From: Pseudonocardia lacus
Lineage (GTDB): Bacteria > Actinomycetota > Actinomycetes > Mycobacteriales > Pseudonocardiaceae
Reading direction: 5' to 3'
Assembly (NCBI RefSeq): GCF_018531445.1
Contig: NZ_JAHDTH010000036.1
Location: forward strand, 1-48,193
Length of the DNA: 48,193 nt
This document shows positions 7,351 to 14,694 of this stretch, piece after piece. The position numbers and the translations under genes are program-made. Within the stretch, counting starts at the first letter, position 1. Every line of letters starts with the position of its first letter. Below the pieces are notes generated by a model, which was given only the letters and a program-made list of their open reading frames with translations, did not search any database and was not told where the DNA came from.

Positions 7351-8154
7351 ATGGAATCTGCGCAGTTCAGCGCGGGCGCACCGGCGACGATCGGCAGCCG
7401 TGCGCTGATCACCCGCGTCGACGGGACCCGGTGGCACGCCGTGGAGGACGACCGGGTCGTCGGCCGCGGCGAGGCGTCGCACCGGCCCGACGGCCGGGTC
7501 TTCCTCAGCATCGACACCTGGCTCGGGGCGGTCTTCGATCGGCTCGCGGCCGCGATGCTGGCGGACCTGGCGGGTCCGGTGCGGACGCTGGTCGACGAAG
7601 CCGACCACGACATCACCTCCCGCTGGGAGCGGGCCGGGCTGGCGGTCCGGCGCCGTGAACGGCAGTACCTCGTGGCCACCGACCCGCCGGCCACCGGGCT
7701 CGACACCGCGCCGACGCCGTCGGGGGTGACGATCCTGCCCCTCGGCGACGCGGACGAGCGCCCGCTGCGTGAGCTGTACGAGGCGATCCGCGCCGAGGTC
7801 GACGCCGGCCCGGGCTGGGACACGATGCCGGTCGAGATGCCGCCCCGACCCGCCGGGGCGCCCCTGGGCGCGTCGACGTACGCCGTGGCGGCGGGCGCCG
7901 ACCGGTACGAGGGGCTGGCCCGGGTGGTCGCGCGCCGCCGGCACGCCCGGATCGGGCTGGTCGCGGTCCGCGCCGGCCAGCGCCGCCGCGGCATCGCCCG
8001 GGCGCTGCTGGCCGAGGTGCTGGGCGGGTTGCACCGTGGCGGGATCGAGGCGGCGACGGCCGACGTCGACGCGTCCAACAGCGCGGCCACGGCGCTGCTC
8101 GGCGGCATCGGCGCCCGGCACGTGGGTGGCGTCGTGGAACTGGGGCGCGGCTGA
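7351..8154 (+). CDS. GNAT-family N-acetyltransferase
   Basis: A 267-residue protein with a C-terminal GNAT fold. The acetyl-CoA-binding segment [22 protein letters not shown] at about 207-228 has the Q/RxxGxG/A pattern, followed by [20 protein letters not shown] and a final strand. The N-terminal 120 residues are variable and may bind the acceptor, which cannot be named. The stop (TGATG) overlaps the start of the IF-1 paralogue, so the two are translationally coupled. The gene sits behind a leader ORF with a candidate attenuator. Role in modifying an antibiotic or a component of the translation apparatus is an inference from context only. Confidence 0.82.
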   Translation: MESAQFSAGAPATIGSRALITRVDGTRWHAVEDDRVVGRGEASHRPDGRVFLSIDTWLGAVFDRLAAAMLADLAGPVRTLVDEADHDITSRWERAGLAVRRRERQYLVATDPPATGLDTAPTPSGVTILPLGDADERPLRELYEAIRAEVDAGPGWDTMPVEMPPRPAGAPLGASTYAVAAGADRYEGLARVVARRRHARIGLVAVRAGQRRRGIARALLAEVLGGLHRGGIEAATADVDASNSAATALLGGIGARHVGGVVELGRG

Positions 8155-8378
8155 TGGCGAAGGCAGCCGGGGCCATCGAGGTCCGGGGCACGGTCGTGGA
8201 GTGCCTGCCCAACGCCATGTTCCGGGTGGAGTTGGAGAACGGGCACAAGGTGCTCGCCCACATCAGCGGCAAGATCCGCAAGCACTACATCCGGATCGTG
8301 CTGCTCGACCCGGTGCTGGTGGAGCTGAGCCCGTACGACCTGAACCGGGGCCGGATCCTGTTCCGGTACCGGACGTAG
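8154..8378 (+). CDS. infA: Translation initiation factor IF-1, second copy
   Basis: A 74-residue OB-fold protein clearly homologous to IF-1, which binds the 30S A site and assists start-codon selection. The core [20 protein letters not shown], then [11 protein letters not shown] and [13 protein letters not shown], is intact. It departs from the usual actinobacterial form at the N-terminus ([12 protein letters not shown]) and in the loop normally PEDRV, here LLDPV. It is not in the usual ribosomal-protein cluster (rpmJ, rpsM) but is coupled to a GNAT gene, so it is probably an accessory paralogue; the housekeeping copy should lie elsewhere. Followed 20 bases later by a palindromic repeat. Confidence 0.92.
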   Translation: MAKAAGAIEVRGTVVECLPNAMFRVELENGHKVLAHISGKIRKHYIRIVLLDPVLVELSPYDLNRGRILFRYRT

Positions 8379-8397
8379 CGCGAGCCTCCCGCCCGCT

Positions 8398-8462
8398 CCG
8401 TCGAGAACGACGTCATCGTTGATTGGACCGGTCCAATTTCACGACAACGTCGTTCTCGACGG
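8398..8462. repeat. 65-bp palindromic repeat, copy 1
   Basis: The arms CCGTCGAGAACGACGT (8398-8413) and ACGTCGTTCTCGACGG (8447-8462) are exact reverse complements, with the inner palindrome ATTGGACCGGTCCAAT at 8422-8437. In reverse orientation it matches copy 3 (17063) at about 59 of 65 bases. It lies between the IF-1 stop and the start of a truncated pseudogene. Confidence 0.88.
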
Positions 8463-9363
8463 GCCTCGAGCTCCACCGGCGCGGGGAGTGGCTGACCAAG
8501 AAGCACTCCGGATACGACACGCCCTGGTACACCGACCACCACAACACGCTGACCATCGGGAACGACCCGCCGGTCGAGCCGCTGGGCGACCCGTTCGACG
8601 ACATCGCCGCGCGCGGCTCCCAGACGCCGATCGTCTCGGCGACCGACCCGACGCTGATCGCGCAGGGCCAGGGGAGGGCTGGTTCTACGCGCTCGGCGAC
8701 GCCACGCCGCTCTACAACTGGGACGACGCGCAGCGCGACGACGTGCGCCACGCCAGCCGGTCGGTGGTCTGGCTGCAGCCCGACCACGTGGTCGTCTACG
8801 ACCGGGCCGAGACCGCGACGGCGAACCGCTTCAAGCGCTTCTGGCTGAACGTGCCGGCCCGGGCCGAGGTGGCCGGGCCGCTGGCGACGGTCCGCACGCC
8901 CGGCGGGCAGCAGCTGTTCAGCACGACGCTGCTGCCGGCCGGGGCGGTGATCACCTCGGAGCCGGCCGCCCCGAACGCGGGCACGACCGCGCTCGGCGAG
9001 CCGATGAGGTTCCAGGTGCGGGTCGAGGCGCCCGGCGGGCCGCCGTCGGTCCGGTTCCTGCACGTGGTGCAGGGCGCGGACGGTGGTGCCGCGGCCGACC
9101 CGGCGACGCTGGTGGAGTGCAGCGGCGGTCGTCCGTACGCGGGTGCCGCGGTGGCGGGCACGGCCGTGGTCTTCCCGGTCGACGTCGGCGCGGAGGTCGA
9201 CGCGACCACCGTGCCGGTCCCGTCCGGGGTGAACCGGGTGCTGGTCACCGGGCTGGCCCCGAACGCCGGCTACGAGGTGGGCAGCGGCGGCGGACAGGTC
9301 ACCGTGACCAAGGGCGGCGCGACCGCCGCGGACGCGGCCGGGGTGCTCGTCGTCACCCCATGA
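8463..9363 (+). pseudogene. Truncated, frameshifted remnant of a large polysaccharide-lyase-like protein
   Basis: The recognisable sequence begins right after the palindromic repeat with LHRRGEWLTKKHSGYDTPW and HHNTLTIGNDPP, continues to LIAQGQG (about 8675), then shifts frame to GWFYALGDATPLYNWDD and runs to the stop at 9361-9363. One missing G in the run at 8671-8674 would restore the frame. The domain style (WLTK...Y, WYALGDAT.LYN, RSVVWLQPDHVVVYDR, then beta-rich segments) resembles the C-terminal part of heparinase II/III-type lyases. The N-terminal catalytic part and any signal peptide are missing, so it is non-functional. Family assignment is moderate. Confidence 0.65.
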
Positions 9364-9441
9364 GATCGACGCGGAGTAACGCCGGGTCGTCCGCGTCCGA
9401 ACCGACGGGCGGAGCGGAACCACGCGCGGACGGGATGGCCG

Positions 9442-9945
9442 ATGGGGGCACGTGACGAACGGTTCGGTCACGTCCGGGTCGAGGTCGACCGCGCGACGGG
9501 GCTGGTCGAGGTCTCCGGTGTCGCCGTGCCCCGGGTGCTGCTGCGCCGCCGCGGGGCCGAGCCGTGCTCCGCGCGCTTCCCGATCGGCACGCGCGACCCG
9601 GCCCGCCTCGACCTGCTCGCCGCCGGCCACCGGTGGGTGGTCGCGCCGGCCCGCGGCGGGCTCACCCGCCGATCCCATCGCGTCGAGGCCCGCCGCGGCG
9701 CGGTCCGGCTGCGGCTGGTGCCGTGCGCGAGCGGGCGCAGCAGGCTGCTGCGCGACGGCCGTGAGCTGGGCCAGCTCCGCTCGGTGCCGCACAGCGGGTC
9801 GAACCCCGAGGTGTCGGCCCGCTGGCGGCCGTCGGGGCGGGTGGAGCCCGTCGACGCGGCCGTCGGCTACGCCCTCGCCGCCGGCTTCGGCACGGGTGCC
9901 CGCCCCTGGTTCGCCCGGCTCGTCACCGCGCTCGTACGCGGCTGA
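9442..9945 (+). CDS. Conserved-looking hypothetical protein
   Basis: A 167-residue, arginine-rich protein (many RRR/RSR clusters) without signal peptide or membrane segment. Codon use with G/C in third positions throughout supports a real gene, though the reverse frame is also open. The first 70 residues alternate like a beta-rich fold (FGHVRVEVDRATGLVEVSGV); the C-terminus is more helical (GYALAAGFGTGARPWFARL). The ATG at 9442 is the first start, with no clear ribosome site. Not recognised; function unknown. Confidence 0.5.
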   Translation: MGARDERFGHVRVEVDRATGLVEVSGVAVPRVLLRRRGAEPCSARFPIGTRDPARLDLLAAGHRWVVAPARGGLTRRSHRVEARRGAVRLRLVPCASGRSRLLRDGRELGQLRSVPHSGSNPEVSARWRPSGRVEPVDAAVGYALAAGFGTGARPWFARLVTALVRG

Positions 9946-9990
9946 CCACCCGCGGACGGTGTCGGACGCCAGCTCACGGCCGGTCGGGAC

Positions 9991-10800
9991 TCAGCGCCCG
10001 GTCAGCCCCACCACCGCCGCGACGACCCGCGGCCCGTAGCCGAGGTCGGGGTCGTTGTGCCCGACCCCGGGCACCTCCACGAGGGCGGCGCCGGCCGCGT
10101 CGGCGACGGCGGCGCTCTGGGTGAACGGCACCGTCGCGTCGTCCGGCCCGGCCACGACGACGACCGGCGCGGCGACCGCGCCGATCGCGTCCCGGACCGG
10201 GAACCGGTCGCGCAGCAGCAGGGCGCCGGGCAGGAACGGGTAGTGCACGGCGGCCATGTCGGCCAGCGAGGTGAACGGGCTGCGCAGCACCAGCCCGCCG
10301 ACGGGCCGTTCGAGGGCGAGCCGGGTGGCGACGCCGCCGCCGAGGCTCTCCCCGAACAGGACCAGCCGCGCCGGGTCGACGCCGCGCTCGTCGACCAGGT
10401 GGGCGTGCGCGGCGCGGGCGTCGGCGGCCAGCCCGTCCTCGGTGGGCGAGCCGGGGTTGCCGCCGTAGCCGCGGTAGTCCAGCAGCAGCACGGCCGACCC
10501 GGTGGCGGCGATCGCCCTGGCCAGCGGGGCGCGGACGGCCCGGTTGCCGGCGTTGCCGGGCAGCACGAGCACCGTCGCCCCGGTGGGGCGCGCGGTGGGC
10601 GGGGCGTACCAGGCGGTGAGGTCGAGGCCGTCGTCGGTGCGCAGGACGACCGCCGAGCCGCCGTCGAGCACCTGCTCGGCAGCCGCGGTGGGCGCGCCGG
10701 AGGGCAGGTAGACCAGCCGCCGCTGGAACGCCCAGGCCAGCGCGAGCACCAGCACGGCGACCACGAGCGCGACCGCCCCGACCCGCACCGCCGTCCCCAC
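9991..10800 (-). CDS. Membrane-anchored alpha/beta hydrolase (BEM46-like)
   Basis: A 269-residue serine hydrolase with one N-terminal membrane segment (residues about 7-26) followed by an alpha/beta hydrolase domain that probably faces outward. Visible: oxyanion region LPGNAGNR (about 81-88), DYRGYGGNPGSPTE, nucleophile Ser152 in GESLGGG, acid in AGPDDATVP and histidine in PGVGHND. The BEM46/serine-aminopeptidase-like group has no firm physiological substrate. A palindromic repeat (10825-10889) lies just upstream of the start. Confidence 0.85.
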   Translation of the reverse strand: MGTAVRVGAVALVVAVLVLALAWAFQRRLVYLPSGAPTAAAEQVLDGGSAVVLRTDDGLDLTAWYAPPTARPTGATVLVLPGNAGNRAVRAPLARAIAATGSAVLLLDYRGYGGNPGSPTEDGLAADARAAHAHLVDERGVDPARLVLFGESLGGGVATRLALERPVGGLVLRSPFTSLADMAAVHYPFLPGALLLRDRFPVRDAIGAVAAPVVVVAGPDDATVPFTQSAAVADAAGAALVEVPGVGHNDPDLGYGPRVVAAVVGLTGR

Positions 10801-10824
10801 CGACCCAGTGTCTCCCGGCAGACG

Positions 10825-10889
10825 CCGTCGAGAACGAACTTGTCGTGATCATCCAGCCCTGTTGATCACGACAAGTTCGTTCTCGACGG
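10825..10889. repeat. 65-bp palindromic repeat, copy 2
   Basis: Two perfect 27-base arms (10825-10851 and 10863-10889), beginning CCGTCGAGAACGAACTTG, enclose an 11-base loop. Same length and outer arms as copies 1, 3 and 4, but the central GGACCGGTCC is replaced by an unrelated loop flanked by TGATCA. It sits 17 bases past the GH65 stop and upstream of the hydrolase start; it could form a very stable hairpin. Confidence 0.88.
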
Positions 10890-10906
10890 GGGGCCGGACG
10901 GGAGGG

Positions 10907-13270
10907 TCAGGTCGAGGGCGGGCGCGAGCGCCGCTGCGGGCGGCGGGTCTTGGGTTGCGTCGGGGCCGGTCGCGACGGCCGCGGGGTGAGCGGGCGCCGC
11001 ACCGGGGCGCCGGCCGCCACCTCGATCTCCTCGTCCTCGTGCCGGATCGCCAGCGGCTCGCCGTCGAGCACCTCGTAGGTGGCGCCGTCGTGGCGCACGG
11101 TGACCCGCATCCGCCGGCCGTGGAACCCGAACCGGAACGCCAGCCGGGACAGCCCGTCGGGCAGCGCCGGCCGGAACGACAGCCTCCCGTCGACCTGGCG
11201 CAGGCCGCCGAACCCGGCCACCAGCGCGATCCACACCCCGGCCAGCGCGGCCAGGTGCAGGCCGTCGCCGCTGTCGTGGTCGGCGTCGCGCACGTCGGCC
11301 AGCGCCGACTCGGCGACGTAGTCGTGGGCCAGGTCGAGGTGCCCGACCTCGGCCGCGAGCACCGCCTGCACGCACGCCGACAGCGACGAGTCCCGCACCG
11401 TGATCCGCTCGTAGTAGTCGACGTTGCGGGCCTTCTGCTCGGCGGTGAACGCGTCGCCGCGGGCGAACATCGCCAGCACGAGGTCGGCCTGCTTCACCAC
11501 CTGCTTGCGGTAGAGCTGGAAGTACGGGAACCCCGACTGCAGCGGGTAGGAGTCGGCGTCCATCCCGTCGAAGTCCCACACCGGCTGGTCGGTGAACCCG
11601 GCCGACTGCGGGTGCACGCCGAGGTCGGTGTCGTACGGGACGAACATCGCGTCCGCGGCGGCGAGCCACTGCCGGCGCTCGTCGTCGTCGACGCCGAGCC
11701 CGGCGGCCTCGTCGGGGAAGCGGCCCGCCCAGTGCGCGGCGCCGCGCAGGTTCCGCTGCGCCATCAGGTTCGTGTAGACGTTGTCGTCGCCGATCGCGCT
11801 GTACTCGTCGGGGCCCGTCACGCCGTAGATGTGGAACGCGCCGTCGCGGGTGGTGTGGCCCAGCGACGCCCACAACCGCGCGGTCTCCACCAGCAGCTCC
11901 AACCCGACCGTGCGGGAGAACTCCTCGTCCTCGGTGGTGTCGACGTAGCGGATCACCGCCTCGGCCACCGCCGCGTTCACGTGGAACGCCGCCGTGCCGG
12001 CCGGCCAGTAGCCCGAGCACTCCTCGCCGGCGATCGAGCGCCACGGGAACGCGGCGCCGCGCAGGTCGAGCTCGGCGGCCCGGGCGCGGGCCTTGGGCAG
12101 CGTCGCGTACCGCCACCGGAGCGCGTCGCGGCTGACGTGCGGGCGCAGCGCGGTCATGACGTGCAGCACGAACATCTCGGTGTCCCAGAACGAGTGCCCC
12201 TCGTAACCGGTGCCGGTGAGCGCCTTGCCGGCGACCGCGCGGCCCTCGGCCCGGTCGGTGGCCTGCAGCAGGTGCCACAGCGCGAAGCGCACGGCCTGCT
12301 GCAGCTCCGGGTCGCCGTCGACCTCGACGTCGGCGTGCTCCCAGAACTCGTCGAGGATGGCGCGCTGGTCGGCCACCAGCCCGTCCCACCCGGCCGCGCG
12401 CGCGGTGGTGACCGCCGCGGCCACCTCGTCGCGCACGGCAGGCAGCGCCCGGTGCTCCGACCAGGCGTAGCCCAGGTACTTGACCAGCACCAGCTCCTCG
12501 CCGGGCTCCAGTCGCACCGCGACGGTGAACCGGGCGGCGTCCTCCTCGCTCTCGCTGTGCACCTCCACGTCGCGGGGCGCGTCGATCTCGTGCTCGGCGG
12601 CGGCGCCGAGCACGAACCCCGTGCGGCGGGTGCGGTGCAGCAGGGTGAGCCGGTCGCCGGAGGTGCGGTGCTCCAGCGGTTCGAGGGGGTGGCGCAGCAG
12701 GTCCTTCGTGTTCAGGTGCGACGGGCGCAGCGGCTGCTGCTCGTTCGCCACCAGCGCCGACTGCAGGACGACGTCGACGGCCCGGTCGACGGCGCGCACC
12801 GCGTAGCGGACCGCGGCGGCCGTGCGGTGCCGGAACGACACCAGCCGCTCGGAGGTGACGTCGACGACCTCGCCGCCGGGCGAGCGCCACCGCAGCTCCC
12901 GGCGCAGGGTGCCGGCCCGCATGTCCAGGACCCGCTCGTGGCCGGTCAGCTCGCCCTCGCGCACGTCGAGGGCGTGGCCGTCGAGGAAGAGCCGCACCAG
13001 CGCCCCGTCGATCGTGTTGACCAGGGTCTGGGTGGCCTCCGGCTCGCCGGCGCGCTCCTCGGTGTAGACCATGGTGCGCAGCTCGTGCAGCCCGGCCAGG
13101 TAGGTGCCGGCCTGGGCGACGGGTTCGCCCTCGTCGAGCACGCCGCGGATGCCGAGGCAGCCGTTGGACAGGGCGAAGGTGGTCTCGGTCTCGGCGAGGT
13201 CGTCGTGGCGGGGACCGGCGGGTTCGCGCAGGACCCAGGGTTCGACCGCGTACGCGTCGGGGCGGGGCAC
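10907..13270 (-). CDS. GH65 family disaccharide phosphorylase (kojibiose/trehalose type)
   Basis: A 787-residue GH65 protein, the length of Mycobacterium Rv3401-type enzymes. Such enzymes split alpha-glucosides such as kojibiose, maltose or trehalose with phosphate to give beta-glucose-1-phosphate. Order: N-terminal beta-sandwich (to about 300; ALSNGCLGIRG at about 33), helical barrel with GYEGHSFWDTEMF (about 435-447) and the general acid Glu in VTGPDEYSAIGDDNVYTN, KQVVKQADLVLA, and a C-terminal beta domain. A short basic tail ends the protein. The GTG at 13270 is the start. No beta-phosphoglucomutase gene, the usual partner, is seen in this window. Exact substrate cannot be read from sequence. 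Confidence 0.88.
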   Translation of the reverse strand: MPRPDAYAVEPWVLREPAGPRHDDLAETETTFALSNGCLGIRGVLDEGEPVAQAGTYLAGLHELRTMVYTEERAGEPEATQTLVNTIDGALVRLFLDGHALDVREGELTGHERVLDMRAGTLRRELRWRSPGGEVVDVTSERLVSFRHRTAAAVRYAVRAVDRAVDVVLQSALVANEQQPLRPSHLNTKDLLRHPLEPLEHRTSGDRLTLLHRTRRTGFVLGAAAEHEIDAPRDVEVHSESEEDAARFTVAVRLEPGEELVLVKYLGYAWSEHRALPAVRDEVAAAVTTARAAGWDGLVADQRAILDEFWEHADVEVDGDPELQQAVRFALWHLLQATDRAEGRAVAGKALTGTGYEGHSFWDTEMFVLHVMTALRPHVSRDALRWRYATLPKARARAAELDLRGAAFPWRSIAGEECSGYWPAGTAAFHVNAAVAEAVIRYVDTTEDEEFSRTVGLELLVETARLWASLGHTTRDGAFHIYGVTGPDEYSAIGDDNVYTNLMAQRNLRGAAHWAGRFPDEAAGLGVDDDERRQWLAAADAMFVPYDTDLGVHPQSAGFTDQPVWDFDGMDADSYPLQSGFPYFQLYRKQVVKQADLVLAMFARGDAFTAEQKARNVDYYERITVRDSSLSACVQAVLAAEVGHLDLAHDYVAESALADVRDADHDSGDGLHLAALAGVWIALVAGFGGLRQVDGRLSFRPALPDGLSRLAFRFGFHGRRMRVTVRHDGATYEVLDGEPLAIRHEDEEIEVAAGAPVRRPLTPRPSRPAPTQPKTRRPQRRSRPPST

Positions 13271-13327
13271 TCCGGTCCGTTCCCGAACCGGATGCGTTTC
13301 ATGCCCCGCTGGGCGGTTTGCCGGCGA

Positions 13328-14032
13328 TCAGGAGCGGTGGGCCGGGTCGTCGTAGCGGTCGCAGCGCAGCGGCAGGACCGTCGGGGCGACCGGCGGCAGC
13401 CACGAGCGCGGTGCGCGGGAGAGGCTCACCCCGAGTGCCACCCACAGCAGCCCCAGCCCGGCCCCGGCCAGGTGCCCGGCCAGACCGTTGCCGATGGCGT
13501 AGGCCGGCAGCACCGCGAGGACGGGGTAGGTCCCGCAGGCCAGCGGGAGGAAGCGCCCGCGCCCGGCCCAGCGCCGGGCGCGCAGCACGGCGGCCCCGGT
13601 CAGCACCATGCCCGCCCAGGTGCCCACGGCCCCGACCGGGAACAGCGGCGACACCGACCGCGACGCGTCGATCGCGGCGATGGAGTGCGCGAGCAGGTCG
13701 GTCACCGCGCCGGCGATGGCCACGGCCAGCCCGACGATCGCCAGCCGGCCGGAGCCGGCCAGCTCGGAGGCCGCCAGCCCGCCGAGCGCGGCGACCAGCA
13801 GCAGCAGCGCGACGGCGCTCAGCGCCATCCACGGGGAGAAGCCGTGGGTCGCGAGCGGGAACGCGCTCGCCGTCAGGCCCAGCGCCAGCAGCATCAACCC
13901 GGCCGCGGTCGCGCAGACCCCGGCGGCCCGGGTGCCGGGCACCGGGGGGATCGCGCGGATCACGGTGCCCCGGCGCCGGAGGCGGGGAAGGTCGGCATAC
14001 CGCGATGGTAGGAACCGCACCCCGTCGGGCAC
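13328..14032 (-). CDS. Integral membrane protein (possibly DUF998-like)
   Basis: Up to 234 residues with about six hydrophobic helices: AAGVCATAAGLMLLALGLT, then segments near 68-90, 95-120, 130-150, 160-180 and 180-205. This is a layout seen in DUF998-type membrane proteins, but no diagnostic motif was recognised. The start is uncertain: GTG at 14032 gives the longest frame, whereas GTG at 13963 (VIRAIPPVPGTRAAG) starts just before the first helix and is equally plausible. No function assigned. Confidence 0.65.
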   Translation of the reverse strand: MPDGVRFLPSRYADLPRLRRRGTVIRAIPPVPGTRAAGVCATAAGLMLLALGLTASAFPLATHGFSPWMALSAVALLLLVAALGGLAASELAGSGRLAIVGLAVAIAGAVTDLLAHSIAAIDASRSVSPLFPVGAVGTWAGMVLTGAAVLRARRWAGRGRFLPLACGTYPVLAVLPAYAIGNGLAGHLAGAGLGLLWVALGVSLSRAPRSWLPPVAPTVLPLRCDRYDDPAHRS

Positions 14033-14081
14033 ATCGGTGTTGCTACCGATCCGGGAAGGTTGGCGCAGGACGTCACGGCGG

Positions 14082-14498
14082 CTACCCGACGAAGATGCAG
14101 AACGGGTGCCCGGCCGGGTCGGCGTACACCCACAGCGGCTCGTCGGGGTCGTCGGTGCGGTCGAGCAGCACGCGCGCGCCCAGTGCGAGCGCGCGCTCGT
14201 GCTGGCGGGCCAGCTCGTCGGTGTCCGGGACGGTCATGTCGAGGTGCAGCTGCTGGGGCACGTCGTTGGACGGCCACGTCGTCACGGGCAGCTTGTCGAC
14301 CTGCTGGAACGCCAGCGGGAAGCTGCCGCCGCGCAGCACCAGCCAGTCGGCGGTGTCCGGCTCGCCCGGGGCCGGCGGCTCGTCGCCGGGGCGGTAGTGC
14401 AGCCCGAGCAGCTGCCGGTAGAACTCGGCCAGGGCGCGGACGTCGGTGGCGTCGAGGACGGTCGTGCTGAGCACGGGGTAGGTGGCGTCGTCGGTCAC
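14082..14498 (-). CDS. VOC-family (glyoxalase/bleomycin-resistance fold) protein
   Basis: A 138-residue protein with two beta-alpha-beta-beta-beta modules: TTVLDATDVRALAEFYRQLLGL at 11-33 and a second module near 72-138 (LHLDMTVPDTDELARQHERA, ending YADPAGHPFCIF). The histidine of QLHLDM and a Glu-lacking C-terminal strand (PFCIFV) suggest that the canonical metal site is incomplete. Substrate unknown: the fold serves glyoxalases, dioxygenases and drug-binding proteins. Starts with GTG at 14498. Confidence 0.82.
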   Translation of the reverse strand: MTDDATYPVLSTTVLDATDVRALAEFYRQLLGLHYRPGDEPPAPGEPDTADWLVLRGGSFPLAFQQVDKLPVTTWPSNDVPQQLHLDMTVPDTDELARQHERALALGARVLLDRTDDPDEPLWVYADPAGHPFCIFVG

Positions 14499-14568
14499 GC
14501 CTCGGAGCCTGGCACGGCCGGGCCCGGCGCGCAGGGCAACTCGGTGGCCCTCCGGTGCGGCCGCTCCC

Positions 14569-14605
14569 TACGATCCGCCGCATGTACTTCTTCCGCCTCC
14601 GCTGA
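14569..14605 (+). CDS. Leaderless 7-residue mini-ORF (MYFFRLR) with its promoter
   Basis: The ORF at 14582-14605 reads MYFFRLR and then stops. TACGAT (14569-14574), a consensus actinobacterial -10 box, ends seven bases before the ATG, so the transcript would start at or next to the A of the ATG. A strong hairpin and then the methyltransferase follow. The arrangement is that of a leader peptide; nothing is known to me about this sequence. Confidence 0.4.
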
Positions 14606-14648
14606 GCGCCGCTCGCGGTCCACGGGACGCACCCCGCCGCGGGTGATG

Positions 14649-14671
14649 CGGGACGACCGACGGTCGTCCCG
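14649..14671 (+). promoter_or_regulatory. 10-bp hairpin between mini-ORF and methyltransferase
   Basis: CGGGACGACC (14649-14658) and GGTCGTCCCG (14662-14671) pair perfectly around a 3-base loop. It has no U-run, so it is either an actinobacterial-type terminator used as an attenuator, or a structure controlling access to the downstream start at 14695. Confidence 0.5.
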
Positions 14672-14694
14672 GGTCGCGGCGTGGGAGAACGACG

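Noticed and set aside
10808..14011. A 1067-codon plus-strand open frame
   Set aside because: It is the antisense shadow of the GH65 and membrane-protein genes, with no domain motifs and reversed codon bias.
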